From Photobacterium sanctipauli (lineage in GTDB: Bacteria > Pseudomonadota > Gammaproteobacteria > Enterobacterales > Vibrionaceae): DNA of 64,000 bases. The notes below the pieces were generated by a model. That model was not told where the DNA came from, searched no databases, and saw only the letters and a program-made list of their open reading frames with translations. Position numbers and translations under genes: made by a program. The stretch lies in contig NZ_PYMA01000023.1 in NCBI RefSeq assembly GCF_003026495.1, positions 16,641-80,640 on the forward strand. The letters are read 5' to 3'. Below are positions 33,329-42,317 of this stretch, piece by piece. Position 1 is the first letter of the stretch; the number at the start of each line of letters is the position of its first letter.

Positions 33329-33434
33329 CAAAGCAAAATGCCAATGTGCTGCTTGTTGGTATGCGTCGACTTGTATACATAGATATGCAAGCAAAAAACC
33401 AAATTGTCTGCTTTGGTAGACATTGAATGTATAG

Positions 33435-33464
33435 ATTCACGTTTTATGCGTATTTGCCGTGAAT
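33435..33464 (+). promoter_or_regulatory. Inverted repeat upstream of second XRE gene
   Basis: ATTCACG (33435-33441) and CGTGAAT (33458-33464) form a perfect 7-bp inverted repeat with centres 23 bp apart, in the 251-bp gap between the two XRE genes. The left arm leads into TCACGTTTTATGCGTAT, similar to a motif before copy 1. A shared operator is a reasonable guess. Confidence 0.4.
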
Positions 33465-33579
33465 TATGGTGATTCTGTTAGATAATTTGCTGCTTTTTCA
33501 ATGTTATGACACTGCTGAATATCACAATTTGCAGCGCCATGGTGGATGAAAAGGACGAATAATTAACAGAGGATAATCC

Positions 33580-33942
33580 ATGGAAATCGCGAAGTCGCAA
33601 ATAGCATCCAAGATCCGTGAGGCGCGCGAATGGAAAGAATTATCTCAAGTAGTGATGGCCAAGAAGCTTGATATTGCACGGCAGACGTATTTGGACCTTG
33701 AATCGGGCAAAACCGAACCGAGGATCACGACCCTGCTGAAAATTGCATTGTTGACTGGCCGTCCCCTTGAGTGGTTCATTGGCGATATCATGGTCGAGCA
33801 AGGGCAAGATAACGGCAGCCACTACTGGCAGCAGTTGTCCAACCTGTATGGCAAGTTGCCCGAGCCATTGCAAACCGAGATGCTGAAATCTCACCTAAAC
33901 CAGGTGCAAGCCTGTATTGACTATATTTCTGCCCCCAAGTGA
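33580..33942 (+). CDS. XRE-family HTH regulator, copy 2
   Basis: A 120-residue paralogue of the preceding gene. The HTH is about residues 8-62 (LSQVVMAKKLDIARQTYLDLES, then GKTEPRITTLLKIA). Both copies share the sequence RPL.WF after the HTH. The C-terminal 50 residues differ from copy 1, suggesting different ligands or partners. AGAGGA precedes the ATG. It ends at a terminator hairpin shared with the convergent ilv operon. Function unknown. Confidence 0.8.
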   Translation: MEIAKSQIASKIREAREWKELSQVVMAKKLDIARQTYLDLESGKTEPRITTLLKIALLTGRPLEWFIGDIMVEQGQDNGSHYWQQLSNLYGKLPEPLQTEMLKSHLNQVQACIDYISAPK

Positions 33943-33951
33943 CAGAAATAC

Positions 33952-33976
33952 AAAAGCAGCCCTTAGGCTGCTTTTT
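33952..33976. terminator. Terminator between second XRE gene and ilvA
   Basis: AAAAGCAGCC-CTTA-GGCTGCTTTTT is a 10-bp stem with T-runs on both strands, placed between convergent genes. Confidence 0.85.
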
Positions 33977-33998
33977 AAGTTATGTGCTGCCGAGTTGC

Positions 33999-35555
33999 TT
34001 ACTGGGCCAAGAAGAACTGGTAAGCAGGGTTGGCGGTTTCATCCTTCCACTGGTAGCCAAGCTCACGCAGGTGGCTGGTGAACGATAGCAAGTCTTTTTC
34101 TTCCAGCTCGAACCCGCACAATACCCGGCCATAATCGGCACCGTGGTTACGGTAGTTGAACAAGCTGATATTCCAGTGGGTGCCTAGGGTGTTGAGGAAC
34201 TTCAACAAAGCGCCCGGGTACTCGGGAAACTCAAAGCTGTACAGGCGCTCATTGAGCGGTTTGGCCGGCCGGCCACCAATCATGTAGCGCACGTGAACCT
34301 TGGCCATTTCATCGTCTGACAGGTCGACGACCGGGTAGCCGCCCTTGCGCAGATCCTGAATGATGCTGTCGAGCTCTTCCTGCCCCTGCATCAAGCGGAC
34401 ACCGACAAACACATTGGCGAGCGTGTCGTCATTATGGCGGTAGTTGAACTCGGTGACGGCACGGCCGCCCAGGATGTGGCAGAAATCAAGGAACGCCCCC
34501 GGACGCTCCGGGATAGTCACCGCCAACAGGCCTTCCCGCTTTTCACCCAGCTCACAGCGCTCAGAAACATAACGCAGGCCGTGGAAGTTTAGGTTGGCGC
34601 CCGACAGTACGGCAGCCAGTTGCTTGCCCTGAAGTTGCTCTGCTTCGGCATACTTCTTCAATCCGGCCAGCGACAATGCCCCGGAAGGCTCGGCAATGGC
34701 CCGGGTATCCTCGAAAATATCCTTCACGGCCGAGCAAATCTCATCGCTGCTGACCGTGATGGAATCGTCGAGGTACTGTTGGCACAGGCGGAAGGTCTCT
34801 TCGCCGATGCGTTTTACCGCCACACCATCAGCAAACATCCCAACCTGATCGAGGGTAACCGGTTGGCCGGCATCCAAGGCGGCATGGAGGCAGGCAGAGT
34901 CTTCGGCTTCAACCCCGATGACCTTGATTTGTGGCATGAGCTGCTTGATCAGCACGGCGACACCCGCGGCCAAACCGCCGCCGCCAACCGGGACGAAGAT
35001 GTAGTCGAGGTGGCCGTTTTGTTGCACCAGCTCAACCCCAATCGTGCCCTGGCCAGCGATGACTGCCGGATGATCGAACGGCGGGATAAAGGTATAGCCG
35101 TGCTGGGCGGCCAACGACTCCGCATGGGCCTTGGCTTCGTCGAAATTACCACCGTGCAAGACAACATTGCCGCCGAAGCTGCGTACCGCATCGACCTTGA
35201 TATCGGGCGTGGTACGCGGCATGACGATAGTGGCCGACACCCCCAAGTGCTTGCCGGACATCGCCAGCCCCTGGGCATGGTTACCCGCGGAGGCGGCAAT
35301 GACCCCGGCTTGGCGCTGTGCCGGGGTGAGTTGCGCCATCATGTTGTAGGCACCGCGCAACTTGAACGAGTGGACCGGCTGGCGATCCTCGCGCTTGAGT
35401 TGTACCTGGTTGCCAATGCGTGCTGCCAAGCGATCCATTCCCTGTAACGGGGTGACTTGCGCCACCTCGTATACTGGTGCTCGGAGGATATCGCGAAGGT
35501 AATCGGCTCCGCTTAATAGCTCTACATCCTTGGCCTGGGTTACTTCGCTCATCAT
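33999..35555 (-). CDS. ilvA: Threonine ammonia-lyase, biosynthetic
   Basis: A 518-residue PLP enzyme that deaminates threonine to 2-ketobutyrate, the committed step to isoleucine. The PLP lysine lies in PVHSFKLRGAYNMMA near residue 64, and the phosphate loop is VGGGGLAAG near 190. Two C-terminal ACT-like regulatory domains (about 330-518) bind isoleucine and valine. That is the long biosynthetic form, not the short catabolic TdcB. Two ATG codons in tandem (35555 and 35552) follow AAGGAT; either may be used. It is the last gene of the ilv operon, 3 bases after ilvD. Confidence 0.97.
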   Translation of the reverse strand: MMSEVTQAKDVELLSGADYLRDILRAPVYEVAQVTPLQGMDRLAARIGNQVQLKREDRQPVHSFKLRGAYNMMAQLTPAQRQAGVIAASAGNHAQGLAMSGKHLGVSATIVMPRTTPDIKVDAVRSFGGNVVLHGGNFDEAKAHAESLAAQHGYTFIPPFDHPAVIAGQGTIGVELVQQNGHLDYIFVPVGGGGLAAGVAVLIKQLMPQIKVIGVEAEDSACLHAALDAGQPVTLDQVGMFADGVAVKRIGEETFRLCQQYLDDSITVSSDEICSAVKDIFEDTRAIAEPSGALSLAGLKKYAEAEQLQGKQLAAVLSGANLNFHGLRYVSERCELGEKREGLLAVTIPERPGAFLDFCHILGGRAVTEFNYRHNDDTLANVFVGVRLMQGQEELDSIIQDLRKGGYPVVDLSDDEMAKVHVRYMIGGRPAKPLNERLYSFEFPEYPGALLKFLNTLGTHWNISLFNYRNHGADYGRVLCGFELEEKDLLSFTSHLRELGYQWKDETANPAYQFFLAQ

Positions 35556-35558
35556 GGG

Positions 35559-37400
35559 TTATCCTTCTAGTTTGGACTTGTCACGTACCGCCCCTTTGTC
35601 GGCGCTGGTGGCAAGGTTGGCATAGGCACGCAGGGCAAACGAGACCTCGCGTTGGCGGTCAAGAGGCTTCCAGCCGCGTTGCTCGGTGTCGGCACGGCGC
35701 TGGGCCAGTTCGGCATCGTCGACTTGCAGGTCGATGGTGCGGTTCGGGATATCGATGGCAATGGTGTCGCCGTCCTTGATCAAGCCGATAGTACCGCCGT
35801 TGGCTGCTTCCGGCGACACGTGGCCAATCGACAAGCCGCTGGTACCGCCTGAGAAACGGCCATCGGTGATCAGGGCGCACTCTTTGCCTAGGCCCATCGA
35901 CTTCAGGTAGGTGGTCGGGTATAGCATTTCCTGCATGCCCGGGCCGCCCTTCGGACCCTCGTAGCGGATCACCACCACGTCGCCGGCTTTGACCTTGCCC
36001 CCCAGAATCCCTTCAACCGCGCTTTCCTGGCTTTCGAATACAATCGCCGGGCCGGTAAAGGTGAGGCAGCTTTCGTCAACGCCCGCGGTTTTCACGATGC
36101 AGCCGTCTAGCGCCATGTTGCCGGATAGGACCGCAAGGCCACCGTCTTGGCTGAAGGCGTGCTCCTTATTGCGGATACAGCCGTTTTCACGGTCATCGTC
36201 CAGCGTATCCCAGCGGCAATCTTGCGAGAAGGCCTGGGTGGTGCGGATCCCGGCAGGGCCGGCACGGAAGAAGGACTTCACGTCTTCGGATTGTGTCTGG
36301 ACGATATCGTAGTGCTTGAAGCTTTGGGCGAACTGCTCGCCAAGCACGTTGTAGCACTCGCTGTGGAACAGGCCGGCACGATCCAGCTCTGCCAGAATGC
36401 CGTAAACCCCACCAGCGCGGTGGACATCTTCCATGTGGTATTTCTGGGTAGACGGGGCCACCTTACACAAATGGGGAACGCGGCGGGACATACGGTCGAT
36501 GTCTTCCATGGTGAAATCAATTTCACCTTCTTGTGCCGCGGCCAGCAGGTGCAAGACGGTATTGGTCGAACCGCCCATGGCGATATCCAATGCCATCGCA
36601 TTCTCAAATGCTTTCTTGGTGGCGATATTGCGCGGTAGCGCGCTTTCGTCGTCTTGCTCATAGTAGCGCTTGGTCAGCTCGACAACACGCTTACCGGCGT
36701 TGATAAACAGTTGTTCGCGGTCGGCGTGGGTGGCCAGCATCGACCCGTTGCCTGGCTGGCTTAGGCCCAACGCCTCGGTCAGGCAGTTCATCGAGTTGGC
36801 GGTGAACATGCCCGAGCACGAGCCGCACGTTGGGCACGCAGAGCGTTCGATCTGCTCGCTTTGCTCATCGGAAACATTGGGATCGGCACCTTGGATCATG
36901 GCATCAACCAGATCAAGCTTAAGGATCTGATCCGACAGCTTGGTCTTGCCTGCTTCCATCGGGCCGCCCGATACGAAGATCACCGGGATATTCAGGCGCA
37001 GCGAGGCCATCAGCATTCCCGGGGTGATTTTGTCGCAGTTCGAGATACACACCATGGCGTCGGCACAGTGGGCGTTCACCATGTACTCGACCGAATCGGC
37101 GATTAGCTCACGCGAAGGCAGTGAGTACAGCATACCGCCGTGGCCCATCGCGATACCGTCATCAACCGCGATAGTGTTGAATTCTTTGGCAATACCACCC
37201 GCTTCTTCGATTTCCCTGGCAACCAGCTGGCCAAGGTCTTTCAGGTGGACGTGGCCCGGAACGAATTGGGTGAAGGAGTTGACGACGGCAATGATTGGCT
37301 TACCGAAATCTTCGTCTTTTACGCCTGTGGCGCGCCATAGTGCGCGGGCACCGGCCATGTTACGGCCGTGGGTGGTAGTGGCGGAGCGATACTTGGGCAT
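35559..37400 (-). CDS. ilvD: Dihydroxy-acid dehydratase
   Basis: A 613-residue iron-sulfur dehydratase that converts dihydroxy acids to 2-keto acids in isoleucine and valine synthesis. Cluster-ligand cysteines occur in VCISNCDKITPGM near residue 116 and CPTCGSCSGMFTANSMNC near 189. The DGRFSGGTSG block near 515 is also conserved. Fourth structural gene of the operon, with AAGGA before the ATG. The product of IlvC (not in this window) is its substrate. Confidence 0.97.
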   Translation of the reverse strand: MPKYRSATTTHGRNMAGARALWRATGVKDEDFGKPIIAVVNSFTQFVPGHVHLKDLGQLVAREIEEAGGIAKEFNTIAVDDGIAMGHGGMLYSLPSRELIADSVEYMVNAHCADAMVCISNCDKITPGMLMASLRLNIPVIFVSGGPMEAGKTKLSDQILKLDLVDAMIQGADPNVSDEQSEQIERSACPTCGSCSGMFTANSMNCLTEALGLSQPGNGSMLATHADREQLFINAGKRVVELTKRYYEQDDESALPRNIATKKAFENAMALDIAMGGSTNTVLHLLAAAQEGEIDFTMEDIDRMSRRVPHLCKVAPSTQKYHMEDVHRAGGVYGILAELDRAGLFHSECYNVLGEQFAQSFKHYDIVQTQSEDVKSFFRAGPAGIRTTQAFSQDCRWDTLDDDRENGCIRNKEHAFSQDGGLAVLSGNMALDGCIVKTAGVDESCLTFTGPAIVFESQESAVEGILGGKVKAGDVVVIRYEGPKGGPGMQEMLYPTTYLKSMGLGKECALITDGRFSGGTSGLSIGHVSPEAANGGTIGLIKDGDTIAIDIPNRTIDLQVDDAELAQRRADTEQRGWKPLDRQREVSFALRAYANLATSADKGAVRDKSKLEG

Positions 37401-37430
37401 AACAAAAAAATCCTTTTGCTTTGTTGCTGG

Positions 37431-37452
37431 CTGCCCGCGGTTTGGCGGGCAG
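37431..37452 (-). repeat. Stem-loop between ilvE and ilvD
   Basis: CTGCCCGC-GGTTTG-GCGGGCAG is a perfect 8-bp stem without an adjacent T-run on the minus strand. It may stabilise or process the operon message; the role is inferred. Confidence 0.55.
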
Positions 37453-37463
37453 GCATATATTCT

Positions 37464-38402
37464 TTACTTGGTTTCAGATGGGTAGATTGGGTCTAGCCAA
37501 CCCCACTTGTCTTCGGTGCTGCCATTGAACAGGCCGAAGTAGGCCTCTTGCACCTGCTTGGTGACTGGGCCGCGTTTGCCTTCGCCGACCGTGATTTGGT
37601 CAACAGAGCGTACCGGTACAATCTCGGCCGCGGTGCCGGTCATAAAGATCTCATCGGCAAGGTACAGTGCTTCGCGGGCAATGTTTTCCTCGCGGATCTC
37701 ATAACCCATTTCTTTGGCGAGGATCATGATGGTGTCGCGGGTGATACCCGGCAGGATGGCACTGGTTGCCGGCGGTGTGGATAGCACGCCATTACGTACC
37801 ACGAAGATGTTTTCCCCTGCCCCTTCAGACAGGTAGCCGTCCACGCTTAATGCGATACCTTCGGCATAGCCATGGCGGCGCGCTTCACCGCCAACCAGTA
37901 GCGACGATAGGTAGTTACCACCGGCCTTGGCCGCGGTAGGGATGGTGTTTGGCGCGGCGCGGTTCCAGCTTGAAATCATGGCATCAACACCGTTTTCCAG
38001 TGCTTCTTCGCCCAGGTAGGAACCCCACGGGAAGGCTGCGATGATCAGCTCCATTTCGGTATCGGCCGGCGGGCATACGCCAAGGCCAACGTTGCCGACA
38101 AAACCTAGCGGGCGGATATAGGCGGATTCTAGCTTGTTGACGCGAAGGGTCTCGCGGCAGGCTTCCATCAGCTCTTCGGTGCTGTATGGGATCGGGAAGC
38201 GGTAGATCTTGGCCGAGTTCTTCAAACGCTCCATGTGCTCTTTGTGACGGAACACTGCAGGACCGTTCGGCGTGTTATAGCAGCGAATGCCTTCGAAGAC
38301 CGAGGTGCCGTAGTGCATTGCATGGGTCAGTACATGGACATTGGCGTCAGCCCAAGGAACCATTTCACCATTGAACCAGATAAAATCCGCTGTATTTGCC
38401 AT
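37464..38402 (-). CDS. ilvE: Branched-chain amino acid aminotransferase
   Basis: A 312-residue fold-type IV PLP aminotransferase (E. coli 309) that makes valine, isoleucine and leucine from their keto acids. The N-terminal block is FIWFNGEMVPWADANVHVLTHAMHYG. The PLP lysine is in AKAGGNYLSSLL near residue 160, and LSEGAGENIFVV near 193 is typical. Third structural gene of the operon. Confidence 0.97.
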   Translation of the reverse strand: MANTADFIWFNGEMVPWADANVHVLTHAMHYGTSVFEGIRCYNTPNGPAVFRHKEHMERLKNSAKIYRFPIPYSTEELMEACRETLRVNKLESAYIRPLGFVGNVGLGVCPPADTEMELIIAAFPWGSYLGEEALENGVDAMISSWNRAAPNTIPTAAKAGGNYLSSLLVGGEARRHGYAEGIALSVDGYLSEGAGENIFVVRNGVLSTPPATSAILPGITRDTIMILAKEMGYEIREENIAREALYLADEIFMTGTAAEIVPVRSVDQITVGEGKRGPVTKQVQEAYFGLFNGSTEDKWGWLDPIYPSETK

Positions 38403-38423
38403 CTTTTGTTCCTTCCTTAAAAA

Positions 38424-38672
38424 CTAATCTCGGTTTTCTAATAGTGTGGTATCGACGGTACGTATATCCCAAAGCTTCTCGATTTGGTTTAGAAGCGTGG
38501 TAATGGGACGATCACTATCTACGATAATATAAATGCTGGCTATCTTGCTCTCGTGATTTTGAGTCGCGTCTACTTTTTTAATAATAAAACCACGGTGACG
38601 GATCACCCGCAAAATCCGCTCTAGCAATACTGGCTTATCATTGGCCTTGATGTCGAGTAAATATCTTTCCAT
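38424..38672 (-). CDS. ilvM: Acetolactate synthase II small subunit
   Basis: An 82-residue ACT-domain protein (MERYLLDIKANDKPVLLERI...) that activates IlvG. The start is ATG 38672. Its first base is also the last base of the ilvG TAA (TAATG), a coupled one-base overlap. Longer in-frame openings upstream lie inside ilvG. Isozyme II of E. coli is insensitive to valine, and IlvM here has the same short, single-ACT architecture. Confidence 0.94.
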   Translation of the reverse strand: MERYLLDIKANDKPVLLERILRVIRHRGFIIKKVDATQNHESKIASIYIIVDSDRPITTLLNQIEKLWDIRTVDTTLLENRD

Positions 38673-40318
38673 TAGGTATTCTCCAGCATGTCTTGGTTTG
38701 CGGCGCCCGGCGGAACCAGCGGCCATACATTTTCTTCTTCTGATATAACGACATGCAATAAATAAGAGGTCTTACTTGTCAGCATCTCTTGCAGCGCGGG
38801 GCCGACTTCGTCCTTGGTGGTGATGGTCTTGCCCGGGATATCGAACGCTTCCGCCAGTTTGACGAAGTCCGGGTTGTCATCAAGGATAGTTTCGCTATGG
38901 CGGCCATCGAAGAACAGCGATTGCCATTGGCGGACCATACCGAGGCGCTGGTTGTTGATCAGGACAATCTTGACCGGGATCTGGCGGCGCTTAAGGGTGC
39001 CGAGCTCCTGGATGTTCATCATGATCGAACCGTCGCCGGTGATCAGGATCGATTCATCGTCGGGGCGGGCAACCTTGGCGCCCATTGCGGCAGGCAAACC
39101 AAAGCCCATGGTGCCCAGCCCGGCAGAGGTGATGTAGTTTTGCGGGGCGCGCGGCTGGATATGCTGCGCCGCCCACATTTGATGCTGGCCGACATCGGTC
39201 GATACCATGCTGCTGTCCGGCATCATGTCCGATAGCTGCTTCAGCAATAGCGGGGCATAGATCAGCTCGCCCGGGTGGTCGTAGCGCCACTTGTTGTCGC
39301 GGCGTAGCGTTTCGCTGTATGCCACCCATGGGCTGATATCCTGTGCCAGCTCCAACTGGGGCAGAATCGTATTGATATCGCCGCGAAGCGGTGCGTCGGC
39401 GTGGCGCAGCTTGTTGAACTCGGCAGCGTCGATGTCAATGTGAATGACCTTGGCGTTGGGCGCGAAGGTATCTAGCTTGCCTGTCACGCGGTCATCGAAA
39501 CGGGCGCCGACGACAATCAGCAAGTCACAGTCTTGTACAATGAGGTTGGCTGCCTTGGTGCCGTGCATACCCAGCATGCCCAGATAGTGCGGATCATGGC
39601 GCTCGATGGTACCCAGCCCCTTGAGGGTGCTGACCGACGGCATCGGGTTCATTTTCAGGAAGCTGCGTACCGTGTCGGTTGCCTTGGCGATTTGCACCCC
39701 GCCGCCCACATACATGACAGGCTTCTTGCTTTGGGACAATACCGCCTGGGCTGCCGCAACCGCCTCGCTAGAGGCAACAGGGATGGCTGGTGGCGTGATG
39801 GCCGCGACAATATCCGTTGGTGCTTCGGCCAACTGCACATCCTTGGCAATATCGACAATAACAGGGCCCGGGCGGCCTGCTTTGGCAACCACAAAGGCTT
39901 CGGCCAATGTCGGTGCCAACTCGTTGATGTCGGTCACCAGGTAGCTGTGCTTGGTACAGGCCAACGACATGCCGATCACATCCATTTCCTGGAAGGCGTC
40001 GGTGCCGATGTGCGAGCTGGCAACCTGGCCGGTGATCGCAACCATCGGTACCGAGTCCAAGAACGCATCGGCAAGGCCGGTCACCAAGTTGGTGGCGCCT
40101 GGCCCCGAAGTCGCCATACAAACAGCCACGTCCTGGGTTGCCCGCGCCATGCCGATAGCGGCGATGACGGCACCTTGCTCGTGGCGGCAGAGGATATGCT
40201 CGACCCCGCCGTCATAGAGGGCATCGTAGATAGGCATGATCGCGCCACCCGGATAGCCAAAAACTGTTTTTATCCCCTGCTGCTGCAGCGCGTGTACGAC
40301 TAACTCTGCTCCTGTCAT
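38672..40318 (-). CDS. ilvG: Acetolactate synthase II large subunit
   Basis: A 548-residue ThDP-dependent enzyme, exactly the E. coli IlvG length, that joins pyruvate with pyruvate or 2-ketobutyrate. The ThDP-activating glutamate is in CRHEQGA near residue 47, and the ThDP/Mg motif is GDGSIMMNIQELGTLKRR near 428. The frame is intact, unlike the frameshifted copy of E. coli K-12. The start is ATG 40318 (MTGAELVVHALQQQG); an upstream in-frame extension runs through the leader terminator region and is not credible. Expression is controlled by the ilvL attenuator. Confidence 0.96.
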   Translation of the reverse strand: MTGAELVVHALQQQGIKTVFGYPGGAIMPIYDALYDGGVEHILCRHEQGAVIAAIGMARATQDVAVCMATSGPGATNLVTGLADAFLDSVPMVAITGQVASSHIGTDAFQEMDVIGMSLACTKHSYLVTDINELAPTLAEAFVVAKAGRPGPVIVDIAKDVQLAEAPTDIVAAITPPAIPVASSEAVAAAQAVLSQSKKPVMYVGGGVQIAKATDTVRSFLKMNPMPSVSTLKGLGTIERHDPHYLGMLGMHGTKAANLIVQDCDLLIVVGARFDDRVTGKLDTFAPNAKVIHIDIDAAEFNKLRHADAPLRGDINTILPQLELAQDISPWVAYSETLRRDNKWRYDHPGELIYAPLLLKQLSDMMPDSSMVSTDVGQHQMWAAQHIQPRAPQNYITSAGLGTMGFGLPAAMGAKVARPDDESILITGDGSIMMNIQELGTLKRRQIPVKIVLINNQRLGMVRQWQSLFFDGRHSETILDDNPDFVKLAEAFDIPGKTITTKDEVGPALQEMLTSKTSYLLHVVISEEENVWPLVPPGAANQDMLENT

Positions 40319-40387
40319 CGCTGCTCTCCCGTTTCCATGCTTGCGATAGTCGCTGATGTCTTTTTCAGCGTATTTCCAGTAAATGTT

Positions 40388-40428
40388 CAAAAAAAAGCCC
40401 CCGTACCGTTCGGTGCGAGGGCTTTTTT
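40388..40428 (-). terminator. ilv operon attenuator (leader terminator)
   Basis: On the minus strand GCCCTCGCACCG-AAC-GGTACGGGGGC is followed by eight T. It lies between the leader peptide gene and ilvG, 70 bp before the ilvG start, the position of the attenuator in the E. coli ilvGMEDA operon. Confidence 0.92.
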
Positions 40429-40446
40429 GCGTAGTTGTGTTTGTTG

Positions 40447-40536
40447 CTAATTTACGCCTGCCAGCCCTCGTCGCGGTGAGATAATCACCACGATGACGTT
40501 GATAATGAGCACGAGCGCTTTGGCGGTAAATTGCAT
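40447..40536 (-). CDS. ilvL: ilv operon leader peptide
   Basis: A 29-residue peptide with a dense run of regulatory codons, LVLIINVIVVII (11 of 12 residues are Leu, Val or Ile), then SPRRGLAGVN and TAG. When charged branched-chain tRNAs are scarce, ribosomes stall here and the downstream attenuator hairpin fails to form. GGAC lies about 10 bases before the ATG. Too short for routine gene callers; identified from codon content and position between promoter region and attenuator. Confidence 0.92.
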   Translation of the reverse strand: MQFTAKALVLIINVIVVIISPRRGLAGVN

Positions 40537-40723
40537 TGACTGTCTGTCCAGTTTTAATGTTTGTGTTTTGCTTTACCTAAGTGGTAACACAGACATCGCT
40601 CGCATGACAAGCAAAAACTGTAAATTATTTTGCAAACTGGCTGCATAAATAGGCTATTGATGAAACCAAACACACTATTTTCATTAACTTAGTTGATTAA
40701 TCTATCATCAGGGTGATTGTTTC

Positions 40724-42250
40724 ATGAGTCTTGCGATTATCCATAGCCGTGCCTGTGTCGGGGTGAATGCGCCCGCGGTGACCGTGGAGGTCCACATTAG
40801 CAACGGAATGCCAGCCCTAACTTTGGTCGGCTTGCCTGAGACCAGTGTCAAGGAGGCCAAGGACAGGGTGCGCAGCGCCATCGTCAATGCCAATTTCGAG
40901 TTCCCCTCGCGGCGGATCACGGTGAACCTTGCCCCGGCCGACCTGCCCAAGGAAGGCGGGCGGTTTGATTTGCCCATCGCGTTGGGGATACTGGCAGCTT
41001 CCGGTCAAATACCCGCAAACAAGCTGCAAAGTTACGAGTTTTTGGGGGAATTGGCACTTTCTGGCGAGCTTCGTCCGGTCAAGGGGGCGCTGCCGGCGGC
41101 ACTGGCCGCAAAAAGTGCCGGGCGGTGTCTCATCGTCCCTGATGCCAACGGCGATCAGGTGGGGCTGGTTGCAAGGGAGCAGCATAAGTCGGCCCCGGAC
41201 TTGCTGGCGGTATGCGGCCAGTTAAATGGCCAGCATAGCCTGCAATTGCGTGCCCGCGAGCACAGCGGGGCTGCCGAGAAACCTTCTGGGCGGGATATGC
41301 AAGATATTATCGGCCAGCAGCAGGGCAAGCGGGCGTTGGAGATCGCCGCCGCGGGTGGCCACAATTTGCTGTTTCTCGGGCCGCCGGGAACCGGGAAAAC
41401 CATGCTGGCCTCGCGGCTGTGTGATTTGTTGCCGGACATGAGTGTTAGCGAGGCGATGGAGACTGCCGCCGTCGCCTCGCTGACCAACCAATCGATCCAC
41501 GAGGGCAATTGGCGCCAGCGCCCGTTCCGTACTCCCCATCACTCTAGCTCGATGGCCGCCTTGGTCGGCGGTGGTTCGGTACCGCGACCGGGCGAGATTT
41601 CGCTGGCCCACAACGGGATCTTGTTTCTCGATGAAATGCCGGAGTTCGAGCGCAAGGTGCTCGACTCGCTTCGCGAGCCATTGGAGTCCGGTGAAATTGT
41701 CATATCCCGCGCCACCAGCAAAACAACCTTTCCGGCGCGTTTCCAACTTATCGGGGCGTTGAATCCCAGCCCGACGGGCTATTACGAGGGCAACCAAGCC
41801 CGGACCAACCCGCAGGCGATACTACGCTACCTGGGGCGCTTATCCGGCCCCTTGCTTGATAGGTTCGATATGTCGATTGAGATCCCCGCCCTGCCTAGGG
41901 GGACATTGGCCGAGGGCGGTGAGCGTGGTGAGCCGAGCAGCCTGATACGCCAGCGGGTGCACTCTGCCAGGGAGACCATGATGGCAAGGGGCAACAAAAT
42001 CAATGCGCTGCTGTCGACACGGGAGCTGGACACCCATTGCGCGCTGGATAAGGCCGATGCGGAGTTTCTTGAGACGGCGTTGCACCGCTTGGGGCTGTCC
42101 ATCCGTGCCTACCACCGGATCATCAAGGTGGCCAGAACCATTGCCGACTTGGCTGGCAAGGAGCGGATTGAGCGGGGCCACTTGGCGGAGGCGTTGGGGT
42201 ATCGGGCGATGGATAGGCTGCTCAAGCAGCTGACGGCGCAGGTGGTGTAG
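40724..42250 (+). CDS. comM: ComM / YifB, Mg-chelatase-like AAA+ helicase
   Basis: A 508-residue AAA+ ATPase. The N-terminal Lon-protease-like domain (about 1-170) includes ALTLVGLPETSVKEAKDRV and PADLPKEGGRFDLP. The Walker A is GPPGTGKT (219-226), Walker B GILFLDEMPEF near 295, and a C-terminal lid carries the RAYHRIIKVARTIADL block. In V. cholerae ComM acts as a branch-migration helicase that promotes integration of DNA taken up by natural transformation. It is divergent from ilvL, as yifB is in E. coli. comM is a known insertion hotspot in some genera but is uninterrupted here. Confidence 0.93.
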   Translation: MSLAIIHSRACVGVNAPAVTVEVHISNGMPALTLVGLPETSVKEAKDRVRSAIVNANFEFPSRRITVNLAPADLPKEGGRFDLPIALGILAASGQIPANKLQSYEFLGELALSGELRPVKGALPAALAAKSAGRCLIVPDANGDQVGLVAREQHKSAPDLLAVCGQLNGQHSLQLRAREHSGAAEKPSGRDMQDIIGQQQGKRALEIAAAGGHNLLFLGPPGTGKTMLASRLCDLLPDMSVSEAMETAAVASLTNQSIHEGNWRQRPFRTPHHSSSMAALVGGGSVPRPGEISLAHNGILFLDEMPEFERKVLDSLREPLESGEIVISRATSKTTFPARFQLIGALNPSPTGYYEGNQARTNPQAILRYLGRLSGPLLDRFDMSIEIPALPRGTLAEGGERGEPSSLIRQRVHSARETMMARGNKINALLSTRELDTHCALDKADAEFLETALHRLGLSIRAYHRIIKVARTIADLAGKERIERGHLAEALGYRAMDRLLKQLTAQVV

Positions 42251-42259
42251 CCGAAAAAA

Positions 42260-42283
42260 CAAAAGGGCCGATTGGCCCTTTTG
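42260..42283. terminator. Terminator between comM and dsbA
   Basis: CAAAAGGGCC-GATT-GGCCCTTTTG is a perfect stem between convergent genes, with short T-runs on both strands. Confidence 0.75.
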
Positions 42284-42317
42284 TGGAAGCGATGGGCCCA
42301 ATGACCCTTTGAACGCC

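Noticed and set aside
32951..33942. Toxin-antitoxin or phage-repressor interpretation of the XRE pair
   Set aside because: No toxin-like gene, integrase, attachment repeat or phage gene is adjacent, and base composition does not change visibly.
34620..35447. 275-codon open frame opposite ilvA
   Set aside because: Antisense to a well-conserved gene with no ribosome-binding site or family match.
39533..40303. 256-codon open frame opposite ilvG
   Set aside because: Complete antisense overlap with a conserved enzyme gene, Gly/Arg/His-rich shadow composition, and no recognisable domain.
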